NCBI GenBank assembly: GCA_026214975.1
Contig: CM047810.1
Span: forward strand, 34,997,318-35,061,317
Length of the DNA stretch: 64,000 nucleotides
Direction: 5' to 3'
Origin: Gentiana macrophylla
Taxonomy: Eukaryota; Streptophyta; Magnoliopsida; Gentianales; Gentianaceae
Below the pieces are notes generated by a model, which had not been told where the DNA came from, made no database searches, and saw only the letters and a list, made by a program, of their open reading frames with translations. Position numbers and translations under genes: made by a program. Every line of letters starts with the position of its first letter. Position 1 is the stretch's first letter. Positions 23,701-34,877 of this stretch are shown in pieces.

Positions 23701-24202
23701 TTTGTTTATTTTTCTAAAAGTATTCTTATGACATTAATTAAATTCACGTTGTAATTATATTTAAGTAAATGAATTAACTTTTGGCACTTTATTAATGGAT
23801 AACTTAGCTATGTCAACCTTAATTAATACAAGAATGTCAAAACTTTTGTGTTAAGTAATATAGCTAAGTTAGTTAGGCTTACCCTTCATCCTTTAGGAAA
23901 ATTTTGGACACCATCCGGGTAAGTGTTTGTAGAGGGTGAAACGTCAAATAGAAGATTGGTTAGTATGGTTTGAACATCAAGATGCGGTCGGTCAGCTTGG
24001 GTTGAGTGTGCAAATGTTTGAATAGTTTGGGAATCGATGAGTGTTTGACTCCGGGGTTAGCAAGGTCAGATTTGTTAGTTGTTAGCAGTGGGAACACGTG
24101 AAGCTTTGGTTTTGGTTTGTGTTGAAGATAAGAGTGCTAAGGAAGGTCAACAGTTTGAGTACGTTCAAGTTTCGATGATGAAACTCCTTTTAAGGGGAGG
24201 AA
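23701..24202 (+). other. Residual interior of the Gypsy remnant with polypurine tract
   Basis: AT-rich sequence without recognisable pol motifs, ending in TTTTAAGGGGAGGAA (24188-24202), a polypurine tract directly before the LTR. Most of pol has been lost between gag and this point. Confidence 0.6.
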
Positions 24203-25034
24203 TGTAATATCCCAACTTTAGTAAAGCGGCGTAAGTGTCATTTGTAAAATTCGAATATTATATTTATTTTTCTTATGGAGTTAAAGTATTTTTTTTAAAA
24301 ATTATTGATTATAGTAATGAATATCTTGGGGAATTAGTATTATTAGGAATTAATGTTTATTAAAAAATAATTAAAGGAGTGTGAGGTTTAATTTGGGAAA
24401 TAAAACTTCCCATGTCATAAAGAGGTTGTCAGAAAGTTTTTCAGACAAAAGAGTTCGAACTGTGTCTTCTCCAATTGGAAAAGAAAGGCAAAGATACCTC
24501 TTCAAAATTCTCACAGGTTCTTCATCGGTTTTCAGAATCAAGTGTAGAAATAGAATCAACGGAAGGAGAGTTTTCTTTTGATCCTAAGATCATTGAGAGT
24601 TGAAAGGTATCGGTTTTTGCCCTACTTTGGGAATCATCAAGATTTGATCACGTATGGACGTTCTAGGTTACAGAATTCGTAGTTCTGGTTGTCTAGAACT
24701 CTTGATCACATCTAATTCTTGGATTGATTGTTAATCAATTAGGTTTTGAGTGGAAGAACTAGGAAGTGCTGCAGGCCTTTTGGAGTTCTTGCTTTGGATT
24801 GCTCAATCACAAGTAAGAGGCTCTTCCTATTGTTTAATTACGGTTTATGACGTTAGGGTTGAGTTTTGGTGTTGATTTGTGGTTAGAGATCATGCTTAAG
24901 TGTTGCAGTTGTGATATGTTATGGCATGTTTAAAACTTGTTTTGCTGCTGTTTTTATGAGTATTTGGATGTTAAATATGTTGGCTTTGGTTATAATTCAT
25001 AAAGTGTAGAGAATGACTTGTTTAGGGCAGTTTA

Positions 25035-25200
25035 GGGCTTTTGGCACGCGCCAAAACGGAACAGAACCATCCTGGAAGTTTACAGAGAGTTTTAGCGTAC
25101 GCTTAAGGTTTCAGCATGCGCCAAAATGGCCAGAAAGCATCCTGAATCTTACTGGGAGCTTTTGGCGCGCACCAAAAAGCTTAGCATGCGCCAAAGCCTC
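25035..25200. repeat. Cluster of TTGGCGCGCGCCAAAA-like motifs
   Basis: Variants of the dyad (GGCACGCGCCAAAA, AGCATGCGCCAAAA, TTTGGCGCGCACCAAAA, AGCATGCGCCAAAG) occur at least four times in 170 bases, with intervening CCTGGAAGTTTACAG/CCTGAATCTTACTG repeats. They lie inside the Gypsy LTR and could be protein-binding or RNA-structure sites; this is inference. Confidence 0.5.
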
Positions 25201-25996
25201 TATTTTGTGTGTTGATTAGTTTTAAGCCCGGAATTGAGTTTTAAATGTTGTTTCTTGATCTAATAACATTAAATGAACATGAACAAGCCCTGATTAAGTT
25301 TCTAATGCATTTAGTTCCGGCACCGAATGGATTCTTCATAAGAGTTGAAGTTCGGGACCGTTGGAAGAGTATGATTGACTTGTGCTTTGATGAATTAGTA
25401 TTCATCAATGTATGTGTAATTGTTAGGCCTTGTCCGTGTCTAGTGGTCTAGGTGAGAGAATATGAGTTGTAAGGGAGCCTTCTTTGAAAACACTTAGGTG
25501 ACTAGTTAACAATTAATAACTTCACAGACATGTGTAGTTAAAAACTAAACATCATGTTATTCTTGGTAAGGCATAAGTTCATATCGCGATGTGTGGGCAT
25601 TCGGACAAAGTGAGCAACTCTGCCGGCGAAGGGCACCAGGAGTAGAGGACTTCACGAATGAATAACTCCGTGAGTTTACAAGACCCTAAAATACGGAGGA
25701 CTTCACCGAATGTGTACACTATCGGGGTTGGCCCGTGGCTATTGGTGTGATCCAACGATAGGTTGCAAAAGATATCTCGTGGTGGATATACACCATGCGT
25801 AGTAGTGTCATTGAATGAGGATGTAACAAAGATAAGCTAAGTAAGAAACCAATAGTCATGACATGTTGATGATCATGAGGTGAACCCTAGAGTTGTGTCG
25901 GTCACATAAAGACAACTTAATAATAATGGAAACCTTTTGTTGTAAAACTTAATTGTACAATACCTTCTTCCTCTTATCTAAGTACGTTGTACTTAC

Positions 25997-27129
25997 TGTT
26001 GGAAAAATGGTACCGGTTTGCTAATTTTCTGAAAATGAGTAACATAAATATGTAGAAACAAATTGCAACAAGATGAACACATTTATGCACATATAATTAC
26101 TGCATCACATTTGAAGAAAAAATGCAGAAACAAAGAGTAAAATGGAAACTTATTCGTTAGACTGAGGCACGTAGAACGATGTCCTTAAGACTTTATTGCC
26201 CCGATTAAATGCCCACGATTATGGCAATAAGTCTCCTATATACAATAGTCTTTTCCTTGTTCGATTATGGCACTTCAATGCGAAGAAGCGCGAATCGATC
26301 CGGCCTCGATATCTCTCGACTATGCAAATGGGTTTGTGTGGAAAACATGTATTTGGTCTTGCAAAATTTCACAATGCGAGAATTTTTATGTGCGAAAATA
26401 TGCTTCGCTTTATGAGTTTAATTATGTAAAACAATATATTTTCATTTAGGGATGCTATGTATTTATAGGTAGAGTTGCTTTCGATTTGAAGAGAAACATA
26501 TCTTCAACAAAACCATAATTTTGGTTTGGAGTTGAGTCTGTTCATGAAATTCAAACAGAAGCAATGCTTCATGTTCTGAATTTCGAACTGATGCCTGTTG
26601 CGTCTAGATGCATGAACCTGTTCATTGCTTTGATTTAGAAATCTAACTGTTGGACTGACCCAAAAATATTAATACTTGTCCGGGCCGAGCCACAAACCCG
26701 AGCCCGAACCGAGCCGGCCGGTCGGCGGCAGCGGCGCCGGCGCGCGTGTGGGGTTTTGAATCAACAAGCATCCACGTCTTCCTTCACAAAATTCTTTTTC
26801 CCCTTGGGGCTTGCCTCCAACTCTAATTCTCCACCTTACATGTAGAGAAAGTTAAAGCTAAATCTCCTGTGTGAGACAAATGAACACACATTATTCATTA
26901 ACACTCCACACATTTTACTCTACCCTTAGGCTTAATGTTTCTCATTCGCCCGATATCATAATCGAGTGATTCAAAAGCCTAACGTCAACTACTATCTTAG
27001 TAGTTTCCAAAACTGTTTTTAGCTCCCGGAAATTCATTCCATAACACATTCAAATCCAGGCCCGAAGTTGACTGTTCGTCACTTACACTTAAACTTATTT
27101 CGGAACTAAAACACCATAAAGTTCCAACA
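25997..27129 (-). mobile_element. Copia-type solo LTR with perfect target duplication
   Basis: The 1133-bp sequence begins TGTTGGAA and ends TTCCAACA, a perfect 8-bp inverted end. It is flanked by CTTAC at 25992-25996 and at 27130-27134. No internal region is present, so it arose by recombination between the two LTRs of an element that had inserted into the Gypsy LTR. A TATA box CTATAAATA on the minus strand (26460-26468) gives the likely orientation. A GC-rich block sits at 26685-26750. Confidence 0.85.
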
Positions 27130-27704
27130 CTTACCTACATTGCATTTTGTTGTATGCTTTGTAGGGTGAGAAGATGAACATGTTGATCCAGTTGCAGATG
27201 AAGACTTTGAGGATGATGATGCTTTGTTTTACTTTATTTTTTCATGAACTTTGTATTAGACTATTCTGTTGTATTTCTGCTTTCAAGTTGTAAGACAAGA
27301 TCAGTTTGTACTTTTAAGACTGCGTGTAAGATATGTTTGTTGTACGTTTCTTAAGACTTCGTACTTGAAAACTTTGAATTTGTTGTTGTAAGTTAACTAT
27401 CTATCTTTAGTATATATGTTGGACTTTCTATTCTTAGTAGCACAATTTTGATGTTTGCCGAGTATTTTTAGCTTTCGTTTTGCTAAACTCGATACGATGT
27501 AGTAGAGACTTACGTATAATATTGAATTTATTTGATATTAAACGTGCCGAACGTTTATTTTTCGGATAAACACTCGGTATCCGGGAACGGTGCGTTATAA
27601 TTCCGTCCCCTAAACCGAAATCCTAGCTCCGCACTTCCTTGCTTATATAGTAATATGGTCGGGAAAAAAGAGAAAATTAGTTACAGCTTTTGTAAGAATC
27701 ATAG

Positions 27705-27855
27705 GGAAATTCTTCTATGGAGAGGATGTTTGAGGAGTGACACATGTGGATGAGTCTGGACCGCACAGTTTTAACTCAAATTCAAACTGTGTGGTCCAGA
27801 ATCATCCACGTGTGTTTACGGTGCAAATGTAGTGACTAGGGAAGAATTATCCAGA
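27705..27855. repeat. MITE-like repeat, GTGTGGTCC family, copy 3
   Basis: The palindromic centre has CCGCACAGTTT and AAACTGTGTGGTCC in inverse orientation, and the outer ends have GGGAAATTCTTC-like and GAAGAATTATCC-like sequence. It shares the core with copies near the kinase gene. A 27-base poly-A tract follows at about 27880. Confidence 0.5.
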
Positions 27856-28204
27856 ATCATATGCATATCTTCTGTCAAATAAAAAAAAAAAAAAAAAAAA
27901 AAAATAGAACGAATCACATGCATATCTACAGGGAAGAGAAAGGAAAGGCGGGATTGACGCTCAAAAGGAGTTGGTGGTTAGAAACCTTTTTTTTTCCCAT
28001 GAGAAAGAAACAGTGGTTAAAAGCCACGTTAAATAATAAATTATTTTAATTAAATTTTATATAAGAAAACGTAATAATTTTTATAAAAGCGGGCACTTTA
28101 TTAACAGAGGGCCAAAACTGGCAGCCTTTACACAAACATCTGGGTTTTAAACAGCAAAATGCAAATCTGTACACGTAAAAAGGATGATGATAAATTAACT
28201 ACAA

Positions 28205-28340
28205 ATAATGTGTAGTACTGTACATACACTACACACATTTAATCAACACATTTTAAATAGTATATTTTAATGTGTGGATAAGATGTGTGTAGTGTATGTC
28301 CATTACACACTATGTGTAGTGGATACATCATTTTCCATGT
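28205..28340. repeat. Hairpin MITE, GTAGTGTATG family
   Basis: The arm TACATACACTACACACAT (left) is the inverse complement of ATGTGTGTAGTGTATGTC (right) around an AT-rich loop. An outer TGTGTAGT motif is repeated on both sides. It is related to 20925-21100. Confidence 0.55.
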
Positions 28341-28603
28341 AAAAAATGCAAAAAATTAATCTCTATCTTGCCATGTGAAACGCAAGTTTTTAATCCGTTC
28401 CACCACCTGAGATAAGAAATCCGGGTTTGGTGGCCTCTCATCCTCACCGTCATGGAGTAATAACCTTACTTTGTTTCGTAATAACCTTAGTTAAAAAAAG
28501 ATATTTGGGATATGAACAAAATATGTAGTAAAATTGAAAAAATTGGATAATTATGAAATAAGACACTTTTCAAAAGATTCTTAACTAAAAGGATCCCTAA
28601 TAG

Positions 28604-29547
28604 TACGTTTGTTAGGACGGAATGAAATGTTTTTCATCAGATTCCAACGTTTATGTATGATTATGATGGAATGAAATGAAATGAAATTTTATTCCAATGA
28701 AATAAAAAAGGTCCATTTTTATTCCTTTCAAAAATGGATGAAATGCGATTTAATGAAATGAAAAACGACAAAACATGTGGGTGATGGGGTAAGAGTGGGT
28801 GGCTGGTAGGGTAGGTTAGGGTAGGTGATGAAGTAGGGTAGGGTAGGGTAGGGTAGAGTAGGTGGTGGGGTAAGGTAGGTAAGATGCGTAAGGTATGATA
28901 GGGTGAAATAGAGTAGGGTAGGATAGGATAGGGTGGTGGTAAGGTATATTGGAAGGGTGGGGTAAGGTGGGTATGCTAGGGTAGGGGTATGTAGCATAGA
29001 TGGTGGGTAAGGTAGGTTGGGGTGGGGTGGTGGGTAAGGTAGGGTAGGGTGGGGTGGTGGGTAGGGTTGGGTAAGGTGGGGTGGTGGGTAGGGTTGGGTG
29101 GTGTGGTTAGTAAGATGCACGGTATGGTAAGGTGGTGGGTAAGGTAGGGTAGGGTGTGGTGGTGGGTAGGATCGGTAGAGTTTGGGTGGGTAGGGTCGGG
29201 TGTGGTAGGGTAGGGTATGAGTGGGTGATGGTGGAGTAGATTAGGTGGTGAGGTAAGGTAGGTAGGATGCATAGGGTAGGATAAAGTGATGGTAGAGTAT
29301 GTAGGGTGGGGTGGGTAATATAAGTGGGTGGTGGGTAAGGTAGGTAGGGTGAGGTGGTAGGTAAGGTAGGGTGAGTAGAGAGGTAGGGTGATCAAAAGGG
29401 GGTAGAGTGGGGATCTACCCCACCCCACCATATCCTAACTTTTTATTCCATTTTTCACATCTCAAACGCAGTATTGAAATGAATTTATTTCATTTCATTC
29501 CTATTACTTTTTTCCATTCCATTCTATTCATGCGTATCAAATATGCC
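28604..29547. mobile_element. MITE enclosing a large GGGTA/GGTGG minisatellite
   Basis: The ends TACGTTTGTTAGGACGGAATG and (complement of the right end) GGCATATTTGATACGCATG form a terminal repeat of the ATTCC-rich MITE type, with an ATGAAATGAAAT subterminal block inverted on the right. The flanks CTAATAG (28597-28603) and ATAATAG (29548-29554) suggest the target duplication. Between about 28780 and 29420 lie degenerate GGGTAGGGTAGG and GGTGGGTAAGGT units. The long Pro/Tyr/Leu-rich frames on the minus strand are by-products of this repeat. Confidence 0.6.
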
Positions 29548-29717
29548 ATAATAGAGTGAATGACAAGTTGTCGACTATTTATAGGTTGAAGGATAAAAAA
29601 ACCGCATCAGAAAAAAGACGCGTGTTGAGGAAAAATGTGTCCAATTTTATTTTTTAGTTTTTAAAAAGTGTCCAAATTTATTGACATTTTATCTTTCTTC
29701 CTCCCTTAATGTTAAAT

Positions 29718-30013
29718 ACTACTACCTCCGCTTTTATTTATATGTCGTAGAGAGAAAAAAATCACGCATTAAAAAAATAATTAATATGTACTAAAATATA
29801 GTATTGTAAATGTATTTTTTTATTGGAGATGTAAATACTTAGTTGGTAAAAGGTGTTTTTAGTATTGTAATTGAATTTTTTTATTGAAGATGTAAATACA
29901 TTATTGGTAAAAGGGGAAAAAAATAATAAATGATGAATTGAATATGTAAAATGATGAGATAAATAAAAAGAACAAATTAAAATGCGATGAGATAAAAAAA
30001 TAGAGGAGTAATA
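29718..30013. mobile_element. Stowaway-like MITE
   Basis: Left end TACTACCTCCGCTTTTA and right end (complement) TATTACTCCTCTATTTT form short, diverged terminal inverted repeats with TA ends around an AT-rich interior. Confidence 0.45.
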
Positions 30014-31160
30014 TCTTTTGATTTAGATTCCAAGATAAAAATTTCAATGAATTTTTACTTTTTATTTTTTTTGCTTCTCCGTTTGAGACTTGTATTGATA
30101 TCATTACATCTTTTATTTGTGAGATTCATTATGGTCTCCGTTTTTAGATTTGGATCGAATTTTGACAAAGAATTTTGAACAACAAATAATTTTCAAAATT
30201 ACGTCGAGAATATGGTCATTGTGCTTTTGAAATAAAAATCACAAAAAAAAAAGGTGAAAAGATTATCAATTTTGAAGCTTTTTTTTTGGCTTAAAGTTCT
30301 CTGTATCCTAATCCACTGGTCCGACTAATCCGGAGTTAAACCGTGTCATACCTCGCAGAGTCATTTCTTTACTCGGTGTAAGCATGACCAAGAATTTTTC
30401 AACACGACGCCGAGGAGAATCAAACCGATCACTTCCTGAGCTTCTCAAATCACTTACCCGATCGAAAAGTGTATTGATTCATTTTTTTTTCTCACATACG
30501 TATGATACGCAACAACAATTTAAAAAAATTTAAGTTTATTTATTATGGAAAAGTTCTCAAAATATCTTATATTCACTAATTTAGAACTTATTTTTGTCCT
30601 CCTTAATTCCCTTAGAAACAATACATGCTTTAAATAATTTAGGTAAGGCCGTTTGGGTGGAGAAGAACTCATTTACTACTTAATGTGGGAAAAAAGGACA
30701 TAGTAAAATAGAAGGTTTATAAGAACAAATTTTATTTATAATCCAATAATACCGTTAAACCATAAAACCCTATATGTTGTAAAAATATACACCTAATCCA
30801 AATACATGCACATCCCTTCCAAAAAAATAAAAAAATAAAAAATAAAAAATAAAATAAAAAACTACACGCATATCTAATAAAAAAGGAAAACAATTCCACA
30901 AATGAGTAACAATTGATTTTTCTCGAATCCCAACCAAATTTGTCTTTCCACTAAATTACTACGAATTAATAACCAGTGCGTGTCTAAAAAATCCGATATA
31001 AAATAGTATCATTTATCAAAAGATAATGCACATCTATTCATGACCATGTATTAAGTCTTGCACCTATAAAAGCTAATGTAATAATACACATACACATACA
31101 CATACACATAGGTAGTCATGTTGTTAAAATGAAGACACGCTAAATACAATAAGAATAATT

Positions 31161-31195
<35 letters not shown>

Positions 31196-31429
31196 TTTTT
31201 TTTAAATTTTTTTTTTTTTTTTTCAAATTGTGGGGTGGTCTTGAGACCACCCATTTCAAATGGTAGGTCCGACCTTGTTAATAACTATATTCCATGAAAT
31301 TACTACATTAACACATTTGTTATTTTTTTGCAGCGAACTATCAACTATGTAAGAAAATACAAAGGATACCATGACATTGTGGTTTTTTTAATTTTTAATT
31401 TTTTTATTTATCAAAAATGAAAAGTGCAT
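30014..31429. repeat. AT-rich intergenic DNA with one SINE-like element and microsatellites
   Basis: At 30280-30490 (minus) there is a candidate SINE: a GGTTTGATTCTC-type B box, a GGGTAAGTGATTTGAG A-box-like segment and a nine-base A tail. Microsatellites are CACATA repeats at about 31088-31110 and ATTT repeats at about 31158-31200. A fragment of the GGGGTGGTC hAT end is at 31228-31275. Nothing else was recognised. Confidence 0.4.
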
Positions 31430-32215
31430 TAAAATAAAGTTAGGGTTTACAGCAAATTCCTCCTGGCCTCTTCTTCTTTCGGTCATGAGTAAAATCCGCA
31501 CTAAAGAGTTTGATTAACTAGTTTCTTAAAGCAAACGAAGTTTCTACCATACGACTAATGATATTGTGTTTTCTAGACAAAAACAGATATTACAATGCCC
31601 AAGAGCTTCCAAAAGATGTCTAATATCACCGATAATAACTAGAAGATATGGATGCAGGTTTAGCAAGACTCTTCACCAAATTGGGTTAGGAGGAGAGAGT
31701 CCGTCTTCACACAAATTGCTCCATCCTTTGTTTTTCGCAATCATCAACGCCCAACGAGTCACTTCGCTTCGCCTCAAAGGTGAATCAAAATTTGCAAAAG
31801 ACCTACCCCAGATCTCGACGAGATTATAGTTTTTATCAAAAACCGCAACTCCACCTCCAACAGACGAAGAAGCATTTGACCAAGCCGCATCTGTTTGCAA
31901 AATAAAGTTAGCATCAGGCTCACAAGAAGAGGAGTAAACTGAAGAAGAATTCCCCATCATAGAATCATAGAACACAGTAGTAGGGCAAAAAGTTTGATCA
32001 ACATAAGCATCAGCTGCACAAGCAGAGGTATAATCTCTATATTCTTTGTTAATTAGAAAAGCTATGTCTTGTGGAGCATCCAAGTTTCTGTTGAAACACC
32101 ACTCGTTCCTAGCTTTTCAAATATTCCAAAAAGCATAAATCGTAAATTCAACAAATTTTTTAACGGAAGCAAAACCAGATTTCATATTTTGTACAATGTT
32201 TGCAGTGACATTAAC
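31430..32215 (-). pseudogene. LINE 3' fragment: end of ORF2 with RNase H-like domain
   Basis: The open part 31673-32083 contains TDAAW and GGGVAVFD, the start of the RNase H-like domain that ends many plant L1 ORF2 proteins, plus a SEVTRWAL helix. Upstream on the minus strand a KARNEW motif, typical of the region before it, is preceded by a stop. Downstream, the continuation is recognisable in other frames to about 31480. No RT domain is attached, and several frameshifts make it non-functional. Confidence 0.7.
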
Positions 32216-32339
32216 TTTCCAATTTTATTTTGAATGTCACAACTTCTGAAAGTTTATTGCAACGTCTATATATAATTGTATAATATGTCATCGTACGATT
32301 GAATGTCACTACATAAATTTTTATTCTACCCGGGTGATA

Positions 32340-33170
32340 TTTAGCATGCAGTGCTTCAAGGTTCCTACTACGTTAGTCCGAGAGATCGAAAAATGTATTC
32401 GTGGCTTCTTCTGGGGAGACACTGAGGCTAAGAGAAAGGTGCATCGCTAAACCGACACTTGTTTATCCGCCTAAAAACCTGGGGCCTGTGGATTCCGTAA
32501 TCTGGAATGTGTTAATTTAGCTTTACTGGCTAAGCAGTCGTGGCGCTTTCTTATTCACCCCACCGCCCTTGCGAGTAGAGTACAGAATGCAAAGTATCAC
32601 TTGGGTACAACCATTATGGCAGCAGATTTGGAGAGCATGCCACTTTCTTGTGTAGATAGTATACCTGGAGGCGAGGATATGTTAACGCAGGCCTGCGATG
32701 GAGGACCGGGGATGTGAGTTCGGCCACGTATTTCACGATGCTTGGATCTCTGCACCGTCATCATTCCAGCTAGTCCATTCATCTCATTCTTTACCCACGA
32801 TATAGTAAGTGCATGACTTGCTTTTTCCAGTACTAGATAGTGGAACATGACTCTCCTCATTCAAGAATTCCAAGCTTAGAGGTGGACGCCATCCTTCGAC
32901 TCCAATTGCAAGCGATTCGCACCGGATTAACCGATTTGGCATTATGACCGACGGGCAAATATACAAATGAAATTAAGGTATTTTCTTGCATTGAATTTGT
33001 ATGGTGGATTGCATGATTCGCACATCGTCCTCGCCTTCGTGGCCGGACAGAGTGTGGCGTGATGTTTGAAAGTTAGTGTGCGGCTGCGTGTTCATCGCTT
33101 CTTATGGAGATGCTCACAGGACTCTCTCATCGATCGGGCAACTATCTAAGCGTGATTATGGGCTCGGGCG
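32340..33170 (+). pseudogene. LINE fragment, post-RT and zinc-binding (zf-RVT) region
   Basis: In the plus frames I see CIRGFFWGD, LALLAKQSWRFL and GLRWRTGD, the usual order after the RT domain of plant L1 ORF2, then RFLWRCSQDSL of the zf-RVT motif near 33085-33140. Stops and shifts occur at about 32450 and later. It runs opposite to the LINE fragment at 31430-32215, so the two are separate or rearranged copies. Confidence 0.7.
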
Positions 33171-34407
33171 ATATGGGCGGCCTTACGACGGATACCCCAA
33201 GATAGAGAGAGAGGAAATATTTGGAGGAAAATCATCCTTAAGATGATGGATACCCGTAAGAAGAAATATAAGATAGAATAATTTCTAGATTGTGATAGAA
33301 AGAAATCAGTGAGTGAAATTATAATCACATGGGGTGAATTGGGAAAGACTATTGATTTTAATTACTACTACAAAAAAAAAAAAAAAAAAAATTAGGTGTA
33401 GAGTGTTTGGAAACTAGAGCAAAAAGTCCATACTAGAACATAAGGTGAGAAAGAGAAATATTTTGAGGGTGAGAAGAAAAAAATATTTTAGTGAGACTAT
33501 CAACATTTAAGTGATTGGATCGATCATTTTTTTTTTTTTTTTAAATAAAAGAAATAAGGAACCACTTATTGTTGGAGTTTGGGAGATGAATATAACAAGA
33601 GAAATTGATTTTGATGATAAAAATAAAACAAAATAAAAATCTTTGAAAATGAAAAAAAATAAAAAATTAACGACATGAAATAAAAAAGGGGTGAAATACA
33701 ATGTAAAATTGCCTCAAAAAAAAGTCAATTTTGGCCAAATTTGCAGCCTTTCCATTGGTTTTTGACTTTTGAGGTCTCCATTACTTATCGGAAAGACCAC
33801 CCAAATGGGCAAATAACCGCATATCAACAAGAAAATGATTAAGGCACCGGTAATGTGCACATCCCATCTCCAGATTCTTTTGTGTGGTGTAGCTTTATCG
33901 TTTTTTTTTTTTTGTTTGTTTGTAAATTGAAAATGTATGGTGCAAAAGCCGGTCGGTGTATTTTTGTGTGCTTAAGGGTTGTGCCTCTATCACCCTTTAT
34001 CAACAAATGATATCAACCAATATTTCTAGGGTTTCACGGCAAGAAAACGTGCAACCTATCAACACCAAAGGCTGACTTGTGAGACGAGAAAATGAAAATA
34101 ACCTAAAGAAATATATATGGAAGAGGACTGAGAGGACGGGTGAGGGATTGTTTAGACATCAGAACGAACTCCACCCAAACAGATTACTTTAAGATTGAAA
34201 GACGGATCTCAAAAAACGATGTTAATCGTCGAAAAGTTCTCCGATCATATAACTAAAAATATAATCAGATGATTGATTGATAATAATAATGGATAGAATA
34301 CAATATTTATAGATTAAGTGATGATAGAGATCTATTCAAATAAAACACTATTTAAACTAAATAATTTATCCTAACAAATCTACCATAATTCAAATTCAAA
34401 TATTATT
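33171..34407. other. Unassigned AT-rich intergenic DNA
   Basis: Long A and T tracts lie at 33371-33390, 33528-33542 and 33900-33912. A minus-strand TATAAATA-like box is near 34310. No gene or clear element was recognised. Confidence 0.35.
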
Positions 34408-34525
34408 GAGCATATGGCTCATCCCAGGTGGTTAGTCTTGTGACTCCGCTTACTCCTGGCATCAATGGGAGGTCCAGGTTCAATCCTCCTCCTCCTTTCA
34501 GTATCCGATAAAAAAAAAAAAAAAA
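34408..34525 (+). mobile_element. tRNA-derived SINE with 14-bp target duplication
   Basis: An A-box-like TGGCTCATCCCAGGTGG (about 34415-34431) and B box GGTTCAATCC (34477-34486) are followed by a 17-base A tail. The element is bordered by the perfect duplication ATTCAAATATTATT at 34394-34407 and 34526-34539. It would be copied in trans by LINE machinery. At about 118 bp it is short for a plant SINE. Confidence 0.8.
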
Positions 34526-34846
34526 ATTCAAATATTATTATCTAAATAATCTATTTCGACTCAATCTTTACATTATCTCCGATGATTACTACATAATTTT
34601 TTATTCTAAGTCACTGTATAAATTAATGTCATTGCATGTATTTTTATTCTAAGTTACTGTTTATTGATATCACTGCCAGAGGCGGGTCTATGTGGAGGGT
34701 GGGGTGTGGTCTCAAGACTACCCCAAATTTTGAAAAAAAAAGACCAAAAAAGTTATATTTTATAATTAGATTAAAATTGGTAAATGTATATGTATTTAAA
34801 TGCCTTAAAAACAAACTCCATTTTTTGAACTTATACTACCTAAATC

Positions 34847-34877
<31 letters not shown>

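Larger units (their letters stand above)
24203..27599 (+). repeat. 3' LTR of the Gypsy remnant, interrupted by a solo LTR
   Basis: It starts TGTAATATCCC after the polypurine tract and ends near 27599 in an ATAAACACTCGGTATCCGGG block followed by GTGCGTTATA, where TA replaces the expected CA. Without the 25997-27134 insertion it would be about 2.26 kb. A cluster of near-palindromic GCGC-containing motifs occurs at 25035-25200. Confidence 0.7.

Noticed and set aside
28780..29420. Telomere-like GGGTAGGGTAGG array
   Set aside because: The units are GGGTA/GGTGG types, not the plant telomere TTTAGGG. The array is enclosed by MITE ends, so it is not an interstitial telomere.
28728..29431. Pro/Tyr-rich open frames of 130 and 151 codons on the minus strand
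   Set aside because: They are direct translations of the G-rich minisatellite and have no start context or homology.
34440..34490. tRNA gene suggested by GGTTCAATCC
   Set aside because: It has an A tail and a 14-bp target duplication, and no cloverleaf.
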